This document shows positions 6,744-12,808 of a stretch of DNA of 29,461 nucleotides, one piece after another; the first letter of the stretch is position 1, and every line of letters starts with the position of its first letter. Below the pieces are notes generated by a model, which saw only the letters and a program-made list of their open reading frames with translations, was not told where the DNA came from and searched no databases. A program made the translations under genes and the position numbers. This DNA comes from DATDCV01 sp036524155 (lineage in GTDB: Bacteria; Verrucomicrobiota; Verrucomicrobiia; Limisphaerales; UBA8199), in the NCBI GenBank assembly GCA_036524155.1, contig DATDCV010000036.1, positions 1-29,461 of the forward strand. Direction: 5' to 3'.

Positions 6744-8090
6744 TCACTTGGGCGCTTGCGGGGCCGCCGGCATGTAACTTGGGGGCGGCGCCGGCGCGTA
6801 GCCGTAGAAGGGATCCCCGTAAGGGGAGATGGTCGTCTCGACATTTTCGAGGCCAAATACGGCGCTCGTGGAACCGGGCGAAGGCGGCTTTTCGACCACA
6901 TAAGCAACCACATCGTTAGGGCGGACTCCCAGGGCTTCGGCGGCGGTTCCAGCTCTGACCGGCTTGTAGAAGGCACCGAATTCGATATCCTCCCATAGCA
7001 CAAGCCGAGACTCGTCGTAGATCGTGAGCTCGGGCTTCGTGGGCACAAGCTTGTTCTGGAGCTCTCTGCGAATAACCTTGATAAGCTCGCTGCGAGGCAG
7101 GGCTTTCAGACGAAGCAACGTAGGCGTGGTGGGGACTGGAGAAAGAGGGCGGATTTCCTCGATGAGCCCGCGGGGACGCCAACTGGTTTCAGCGGGGGAG
7201 GCTTCCGTGGGAGCGGGTCCCTTGCCCCTGGTGGCCTCGGCGCCCTGCGCGCGAGCGCCCTGAATGGCGGCCGTTGCGGCGGCGGCCCCCGCCAGGATGA
7301 CAAAGTTCGCCATCTCGTCAGCCGCCTCTTCAAGGTCATGCATCGAGGCGGCGTAGGCGGTCATGTAAAGTGAAAGGAAAAGCCGGAAGTGCAGGTCCAG
7401 GCCAAGCCCGGCGAGGAGGGGAATCGCGGCGGCTTCGCCAATTCCGGAAACTGCGCAAACCAGGCCCACCGTCAGGACGAGGCTGTCGGTGGAGATGGCG
7501 GAGCGGATCTGCTGCCAGAGCGCGCTGGGGACACGGCTCGGGACGAGAGTGAGCATCGTCCCAACTTTCCGGTGGAGGGGCCATTCCCAGACCGTGATCC
7601 GAATCGCCTCAGGAAAGTCGCCGGGGTTACGTCGGAAGTCCTGTTTGAGCGAGCCCGGTATCGGGACGAGAGCCGGGTCAGGCAGCGGCGTTGACAAGCC
7701 TTTGATGGGCACGGGCGGCACCTTGACGATGTGGCCCCCGAGGAGATGAGCCCAGGTCAAAGAGTCGACGATGCCGTTCCGCTCGATCCCCCGGCCCCGC
7801 TGAAAAACATACACGGCGGCGAAGGTGCGAATCCCGAAACGCCCATCGAGTTTGAGCCCCGGCCCCGGATCCAGGCGGACGTTGAGGAGACGTTGAAGCT
7901 TGACTACCAGCGGCCCCCTTGCGCCGCGCTGCAGGATCCGGAGGCGCCGGAGACCCCGGTCACGGCGGGCGCGCAGTTTCCCCAGTCCCGCGACGCCAGG
8001 CGTCTGAGTGGGTTGGCGGTTCAGCGTGCCGTCGTCGATCGGCATGGCGGGCCGTTGGCTGAGAGTGTTGTTGGTCCGGATCTGAGTCAT
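6744..8090 (-). CDS. Peptidoglycan-binding-domain protein with hydrophobic centre, T6SS-linked
   Basis: This 448-residue protein has a PG_binding_1-type domain at about residues 52-118: LQRGARGPLVVKLQRLLN, LDGRFGIRTFAAVYVFQ and GIVDSLTWAHLL. A hydrophobic stretch follows at about 203-250, with another at 262-277, which could form membrane-inserting helices. Residues 285-345 are a low-complexity linker, and the C-terminus (about 345-448) is an unrecognised domain with a Pro/Tyr-rich tail. There is no signal peptide. A peptidoglycan-targeting domain, hydrophobic helices and an unknown C-terminus fit a cell-wall- or membrane-directed effector, but a cell-wall anchor for the apparatus is also possible. 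It lies 32 bases downstream of the TssB-TssC fusion gene in the same operon. Confidence 0.7.
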   Translation of the reverse strand: MTQIRTNNTLSQRPAMPIDDGTLNRQPTQTPGVAGLGKLRARRDRGLRRLRILQRGARGPLVVKLQRLLNVRLDPGPGLKLDGRFGIRTFAAVYVFQRGRGIERNGIVDSLTWAHLLGGHIVKVPPVPIKGLSTPLPDPALVPIPGSLKQDFRRNPGDFPEAIRITVWEWPLHRKVGTMLTLVPSRVPSALWQQIRSAISTDSLVLTVGLVCAVSGIGEAAAIPLLAGLGLDLHFRLFLSLYMTAYAASMHDLEEAADEMANFVILAGAAAATAAIQGARAQGAEATRGKGPAPTEASPAETSWRPRGLIEEIRPLSPVPTTPTLLRLKALPRSELIKVIRRELQNKLVPTKPELTIYDESRLVLWEDIEFGAFYKPVRAGTAAEALGVRPNDVVAYVVEKPPSPGSTSAVFGLENVETTISPYGDPFYGYAPAPPPSYMPAAPQAPK

Positions 8091-8122
8091 AAACTATCCC
8101 TTGGTCCCGTTTCCCTTAGTAT

Positions 8123-9649
8123 CTACGTGGCCCAATAACCAGCCAGCGCGGCGGCGGGGGTTCGCAGCGAACGCAGAGGGCCGACCCGAACCGCGTCACG
8201 TCCCTTGATCGACAGGACCGGCACCAGGCCTTTGTCAGAGAGGGCGTCCCCGGCCCGCTGGCTGAGCCAGGCCTCGGCGCAAGGCTTCACGGTCATTTCG
8301 TCGTCGGCTTTGAATTTGTGCAGCGGCAGCTCATCTATTTCGCCAAACCCCCCGGGCCGCATCTCCCAGCCTTCGGCGCGGAAAGCCTCTGCCAACCTGT
8401 AGCCGCAAAGAACGGCCGGATTCCCCCACAAATAGTTCTCATGCGGAATGTCTGCCGGCAGTTCCTCGAACTCAAGACTCGCAATCGGATCGCTTTGGCG
8501 GCCATATGGCTGGCGCAACAGGAAGCGCGGGAGGGCCAGGGCGGCATAGGCGCTTTCCGGCAACTCGCGCAACGCTTGCCATGCTGCTGCCGCGTCGGTC
8601 CCCAACGGCAGGTTCCAGTCACTCGAATCAGGGTGCGACGCGAATGAATCGCAGCCGGCCAGTCGCGGGGCGGCAGCGGCCAGGAACGGCGCCCCGACGC
8701 CGGCGGCGAGCTTTGTTACCCGCCCCAGAAGCTCGAGGTCGTCAACCCGCGCGTCGAACGTATACAGGCCAACCCACGCGCTCCAGGGCTGCTCATCCAT
8801 CTGTTGCTGGATCAACTTGCCGAGGCCGGTGGCCCCCAGGCTCTCCGCCGCCATCAGGTCCGCTTCGATTTCTTGCCTCGAAATGTCTGCCACACGGATT
8901 TGAAGATTCTCCTCCCCGCCGAAATGGCGCACCAACATATCCAGCCCCCGCCAGTTTGCCTCGAGCGCCTGGAAATCTGCGTGGTGCAGCATCATCCTCA
9001 ATCGCCGGCTTAACTCCAGGTCCGCTGCCGAAAGCAGGGCCTTCTGCTGCGATGAAGCACCGGGGACGATGCTCGGCGCGACGATGTTCCGGATCAGGCG
9101 ATCGACCACGGCATCGGACTGCGGCTGCTTCGTTGCGGTTGGTGGAGCAGGCCGGCCGAGCAATCGCGCGAGCGTGTCTTCGTTGGACTCGGCACTGGCG
9201 GGCGACGGAGCCCGGGCTTCCGTGGCCGACGCCGGAGCTGAAAGGAGAGCCTGCAATTCACGCGCCGCATCCGCGGAAGCCGCAGGATCGAGCAGTCGTT
9301 TGCGCGCCTCACTTAAGGCCGCCAAAGGAGCAACCATCCGAAGTAGCCGGTCAGGATGCAGGTCCTCGAAGCTGTCGAATTTGAGTTCAACGGCTCCAGT
9401 CGGGCCTTCAGCCAGCGCGAAACCCAGCCTCGCGCCGAGTTTGGCCACGACCTGCTCAAAGTTGTCGCAATCGACTTTCCAGACACGGCGTTGATTAATC
9501 GGCTCCACTACGCCGCGGTTGCCACGTCCGCTGAAATCTCCAAGGACGGCCAGAACGAACGGCGCGTCGGGATCGCGCCGACGGGCGGTTTTCACGCCGC
9601 CGGGCGACACATCGAGTTCGATCTTCCCGAAGCTGAGTTTAGTGGCCAT
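8123..9649 (-). CDS. TssB-TssC fusion, T6SS contractile-sheath protein lacking the TssC C-terminus
   Basis: Residues 1-125 look like TssB (VipA): PFVLAVLGDFSGR at 30-42, a VDCDNFEQVVAKLG segment, and a FDSFEDLHPDRLL block. A disordered Ala/Pro linker spans about 126-178. Residues 180-485 look like TssC (VipB): LHHADFQALEANWRGLDMLV, GAPFLAAAAPRL, LALPRFLLRQPYG, ENYLWGNPAVLCGYRLAEAF and a LSDKGLVPVLSIKGRDAV segment. TssB and TssC are normally separate proteins of about 165 and 490 residues that polymerise into the sheath. Here the chain ends about where classical TssC still has its last 90-100 residues, which take part in linking neighbouring subunits. It may therefore be a specialised cap or accessory sheath subunit, or one for a reduced system. 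The role is inference; the family match is clear. Confidence 0.85.
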   Translation of the reverse strand: MATKLSFGKIELDVSPGGVKTARRRDPDAPFVLAVLGDFSGRGNRGVVEPINQRRVWKVDCDNFEQVVAKLGARLGFALAEGPTGAVELKFDSFEDLHPDRLLRMVAPLAALSEARKRLLDPAASADAARELQALLSAPASATEARAPSPASAESNEDTLARLLGRPAPPTATKQPQSDAVVDRLIRNIVAPSIVPGASSQQKALLSAADLELSRRLRMMLHHADFQALEANWRGLDMLVRHFGGEENLQIRVADISRQEIEADLMAAESLGATGLGKLIQQQMDEQPWSAWVGLYTFDARVDDLELLGRVTKLAAGVGAPFLAAAAPRLAGCDSFASHPDSSDWNLPLGTDAAAAWQALRELPESAYAALALPRFLLRQPYGRQSDPIASLEFEELPADIPHENYLWGNPAVLCGYRLAEAFRAEGWEMRPGGFGEIDELPLHKFKADDEMTVKPCAEAWLSQRAGDALSDKGLVPVLSIKGRDAVRVGPLRSLRTPAAALAGYWAT

Positions 9650-9724
9650 AAGCTTGTCTCAATGTGCCGCTACCACCAACACCCCGTCTGCCCGTCTGCG
9701 CCGCCTGAACCCGCCCGGCAACTC

Positions 9725-10474
9725 TCAGCGCATCAATTCGATGAGCTTTTCCCTGAGCAAGTCCTTCGAGGTTTGCTGCGCGTCCAGATTAATCAGCTCA
9801 ATGAAGGCGGGAACGCCTGAGAACGCTGTCGCCGCCGTGATGATATCATCCGCCGGCCGGAACGACCTGATGCAGGAAGTGATTGTCACGATGGACAGAT
9901 TCTTCAGTTCCGGTGGGGTTTCCGTCGTTAGTTCATAGCCGAGATCCTGAAACAGTTGGACCAAACCGGGATTATGGTTGAGCGCCAACTGGAGCACTAA
10001 TGCGTTTACGACGAACTGTCGCAGATACTCCGGCCGAACTTTCTCCCGTCCAGCCAGCACACTCTTCACCTGCGCCAGGGTGTAATTAGTGCGAAAATTA
10101 ATTACCCACCGTACGGGCGAGGACATTGTGATGCTCTTGCCCTGAATCTCATGCACATACTCCCAGGGGTGCAGATCCAGGCTGCTCCCGACCAGGGTGA
10201 GCCAGGCGGTCTCGACTTCCGCCGGCAGATCATACGGCCGAACGGTGAAAGGCCGGTAGCGCTGCTGAAGCTCCGCCAGCGCGCGGTCCGCGCCCGGAAC
10301 TTCCGCCCGGCCGCCGCCGAGTTTCCCAAACATCCGGTCGGGCGCGAACAACGGCCTCAGAGTCTCGAGGTGGGCCGTGATTTGCTTTTGCAGGAAGTGG
10401 GAGGCAGCCTCGGTTTTGCGTCGTAATTCAGGCAGCTCTGCCAGGGTTAAGCTTCGGCTGGAATCGTCGCTCAT
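9725..10474 (-). CDS. Hypothetical protein, first gene of the TssBC operon
   Basis: This 249-residue protein is not recognised. The first 60 residues are charged helix (SLTLAELPELRRKTEAASHFLQ), followed by a mixed region with ELQQRYRPFTVRPYDLP and WLTLVGSSLDLHPWEYVHEI, then a helical half ending in LREKLIELMR. There is no signal peptide or membrane helix, so it is probably cytoplasmic. It is the most upstream gene of the minus-strand block, 75 bases before the sheath fusion, and diverges from the PQQ-like gene across 104 bases. Its position suggests a sheath or baseplate accessory role, but no domain supports a function. The ATG at 10474 begins a smooth, uninterrupted frame. Confidence 0.7.
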   Translation of the reverse strand: MSDDSSRSLTLAELPELRRKTEAASHFLQKQITAHLETLRPLFAPDRMFGKLGGGRAEVPGADRALAELQQRYRPFTVRPYDLPAEVETAWLTLVGSSLDLHPWEYVHEIQGKSITMSSPVRWVINFRTNYTLAQVKSVLAGREKVRPEYLRQFVVNALVLQLALNHNPGLVQLFQDLGYELTTETPPELKNLSIVTITSCIRSFRPADDIITAATAFSGVPAFIELINLDAQQTSKDLLREKLIELMR

Positions 10475-10578
10475 GCGTGCGTTTTAGCACAACGGGAGGC
10501 CCGCGCAAAGCGCAAATACGGGCTGAACTTCCATCGCTTCTGATTGCCAACCAAACACCGCCAGCTACTCTGGGGCAC

Positions 10579-12144
10579 ATGCAATGCCCATCGCTCGGGC
10601 GTCCCCTCCTGACCTTGCTGGTCGCGGGGCTCGCCTCGCTGAATGCCCCGGGCAAGGATTGGCCACAATGGGGCGGGTCGAACTGCCGGAACATGGTTTC
10701 CGAGGAGAAAGGTCTTCCGGCTTCGTTTGTGCCCGGGGAGAAGGATTCACAGGCGGGCCGCATTCTGATGGAGACTGCGAAGAACGTGAAATGGGCGGCC
10801 AGGCTCTGCCAGGCAATTTACTCCACGCCGGTAATAGCCGGGGGAAAGATCTTTATCGGGGGACGAGACCCCGGGCTGGGGTTGCTTATGTGCCTGGAAG
10901 AGAAGACAGGAAAGCTGTTGTGGAAGTGGCAAGGCCCCGCACGGAAGGTCCCCCTCTACATCGACGGATTCCTCATCGGCATCGGCCCCAATCCCGAGGC
11001 GTTAGGTGTTTGCTCCACTCCCGTCGTGGACGGGGACCGCGCTTATTTCGTCACGCACAGTTTCAAGGTGATGTGCCTGGATGTGAATGGCCAACCGGCT
11101 GGCTCCGCTCCCGGCGAGGCGCGGGTGATTTGGGAATACGACCTTTGGGACAAACTGGGCGTTTTTCCGTGTGACGCAGCGAATGGCTCCCCGGCCATCG
11201 ACGGCGACCTCCTGTACGTGCAGACGTCGAACGGCATCGACCGGAACATGTCCGTCGCCAAAGAAAAGGAACGCAAGTTTCCTGCTCCGAACGCACCCAA
11301 CGTGGTGGTCCTGGACAAAAGAACCGGGCGCCTCGTTGCCACCGACGACCTGAAGATCGCCGACCAGATTCTGCACGGACAATGGTCCGCCGTGTCCTTG
11401 GGCGAAGTCGCCAGGCGGAAACTGGTTTTCTTCGGAGCCGGCGACGGTCGTTGCTACGCCTTTGAAGCCCTGGCGTCTGTGCCGGAGTCGCCAACCAAAC
11501 TGAAAACAGTTTGGTCGTACGACTGCATCCCGCCGGGATATCGCGATTATGGCGGGCTGGACCAGGTTGCGCACTACCGCCTCGGGGACAAGCGGTGCAA
11601 AGACGCTCTGAACAAGAATGACGGAACGTTCGTTGGCGAGAGCGAAATCATCGGCACCCCGGTCTTCTATCGCAACCGGGTTTACGTGGCGATCGGCCGC
11701 GACCCCGAGCACGGCCGAGGCCGCGGCGCCCTGCACTGCATCGACGCCACCAAAACCGGGGACGTCACCCGAACCGGCCGTATCTGGACCTACCAGGACC
11801 TGGAACGAACACTCTCGACAGTTTCGATCGCCGACGGCCTGCTCTACCTCTGCGACGTCGGTGGGCGTTTGCATTGTCTCGACGCGGAAACCGGAAAGCG
11901 CCTCTGGGTCCACGACGGCAATTCCGGCATCTGGGGTTCCACGCTCGTGGCAGACGCAAAAGTTTACCTGCCCACGCCCAAGGGCTTGACCGTGTTGGAG
12001 GCTGGAAAGGAGTTGCGGGTCCTCAGCCAGATGAATCTTGGCGCCCAGCTTTACGCGAGCCCCGTCGCCGCCAACGGCACGCTCTATATTGCCTCGCGGG
12101 CCGGCTGGCTCTGGGCCGTTCAGGATTCTTCGCCCATTCCCTGA
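10579..12144 (+). CDS. Secreted PQQ-like beta-propeller protein
   Basis: This 521-residue protein starts at the ATG at 10579, giving a Sec signal peptide (LLTLLVAGLASLNAPG, residues 10-25) and then DWPQWGGSN, the usual opening of secreted PQQ-repeat proteins in Verrucomicrobiota and Planctomycetota. Propeller-blade repeats are visible, such as EEKTGKLLWKW, VVVLDKRTGRLVATD, LHCLDAETGKRLWVHD and a closing ASPVAANGTLYIASRAGWLWAVQ. The fold is shared by BamB and alcohol dehydrogenases, but the metal and PQQ ligands needed for dehydrogenase activity cannot be confirmed, so a non-enzymatic sensing or scaffolding role is equally possible. It is transcribed divergently from the secretion block and has no obvious operon partner. 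The longer frame from 10477 is rejected because it hides the signal peptide. Confidence 0.8.
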   Translation: MQCPSLGRPLLTLLVAGLASLNAPGKDWPQWGGSNCRNMVSEEKGLPASFVPGEKDSQAGRILMETAKNVKWAARLCQAIYSTPVIAGGKIFIGGRDPGLGLLMCLEEKTGKLLWKWQGPARKVPLYIDGFLIGIGPNPEALGVCSTPVVDGDRAYFVTHSFKVMCLDVNGQPAGSAPGEARVIWEYDLWDKLGVFPCDAANGSPAIDGDLLYVQTSNGIDRNMSVAKEKERKFPAPNAPNVVVLDKRTGRLVATDDLKIADQILHGQWSAVSLGEVARRKLVFFGAGDGRCYAFEALASVPESPTKLKTVWSYDCIPPGYRDYGGLDQVAHYRLGDKRCKDALNKNDGTFVGESEIIGTPVFYRNRVYVAIGRDPEHGRGRGALHCIDATKTGDVTRTGRIWTYQDLERTLSTVSIADGLLYLCDVGGRLHCLDAETGKRLWVHDGNSGIWGSTLVADAKVYLPTPKGLTVLEAGKELRVLSQMNLGAQLYASPVAANGTLYIASRAGWLWAVQDSSPIP

Positions 12145-12163
12145 CGTCGCGACAGGGTCGGCC

Positions 12164-12295
12164 TTCCACACTTTGGCGCAGTTGGACGTCATCTCCGCAC
12201 GCCTGGGCCACCCAGGCGGCGCGTTCGGTCGCGTCCGCCCTCTCCAGCGCGTCGTCGAAGATCTGTTTAGCCAGCGTGTAACGCTCGAGGTTCAT
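12164..12295 (-). pseudogene. Remnant: N-terminus of a serine/threonine-kinase-type protein
   Basis: Read on the minus strand from the ATG at 12295, the first 44 codons give ERYTLAKQIFDDALERADA, then TERAAWVAQACGDDVQLRQSVE. This is the conserved N-terminal stretch of large acidobacterial and verrucomicrobial protein kinases (typically ERWxxVKxIFxxALERPPxERAAFLxxACxGDxxLRxEVE). After Val-Glu the similarity stops and the frame runs into the antisense of the PQQ gene. The kinase domain is missing, so this is a fragment, probably left by a deletion next to the end of the PQQ-like gene. The family assignment comes from pattern recall only. Confidence 0.5.
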
Positions 12296-12808
12296 AGCTG
12301 AGCAGCTTCATTGCTTCACCCGGCAGTACGCTTTTTGACGCCGACTTGCGCCAAATGAACAGTAGCTCATTGGTTTCAGTGGCTGCTCTCATTAACACCC
12401 CGCTTCAGCGGGGTGGTCGCGCGGCCCTGGGAGCATCGAACCGCTTCAACGATGGCCACGCCGAAGCCCGCAAGAGCCAAACGATTGACCCGCCGGCCAA
12501 TCCGGCCGACGGGAGCGCCCGGGCGCTGGTCAATTCCCAATACTGGGATCCGCTCCAGCGCGCCGGCCCGAGGTGAACCGAACCTGCAGGACCCGCTCAA
12601 TCCTTAAGAAGTGAACCGCGCCCCCGGTTCCCGGCCAACCGGGCGTCGCGGAAAAGCCGGCAGGCGTTCTCGACATCCAAATGCCGCTTTCTACAATCGG
12701 CCGATGCGAGATCCGAGAGCCTGGCATCCGGTTTTCACCACGAAACCCGTCAAGACCGGGGCGGGAGGGCGGTCGTTGCGCGGCGGCCGCGAGTTCGGAG
12801 TTCCGACG
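12296..12808. other. Long spacer with repeat-like content
   Basis: No credible gene is present. Open frames at 12346-12576 (+) and 12376-12600 (-) are frame-open only because of high GC; both run over the REP-like hairpin at 12396-12415. The open frame extending the DUF5054 gene back to 12611 lacks a ribosome binding site and any conserved residues. The spacer must also hold the promoter of the hydrolase operon, but no convincing boxes were found. Confidence 0.45.
12396..12415. repeat. REP-like hairpin
   Basis: CACCCCGC and GCGGGGTG form a perfect 8-bp stem around a TTCA loop. It is set in a longer AT-to-GC mixed context (ATTAA before, GGTCGCGCGG after) that I associate with dispersed repeats in verrucomicrobial genomes. 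There is no T-tract, so it is more likely a repetitive palindrome than an intrinsic terminator. Confidence 0.55.

Noticed and set aside
11002..12192. 396-codon minus-strand frame
   Set aside because: It is antisense to the PQQ-like propeller gene, which has a signal peptide and blade repeats.
12346..12576. 76-codon frame across the REP-like hairpin
   Set aside because: It reads through a repeat-like hairpin and has no protein-like features; probably repeat sequence.
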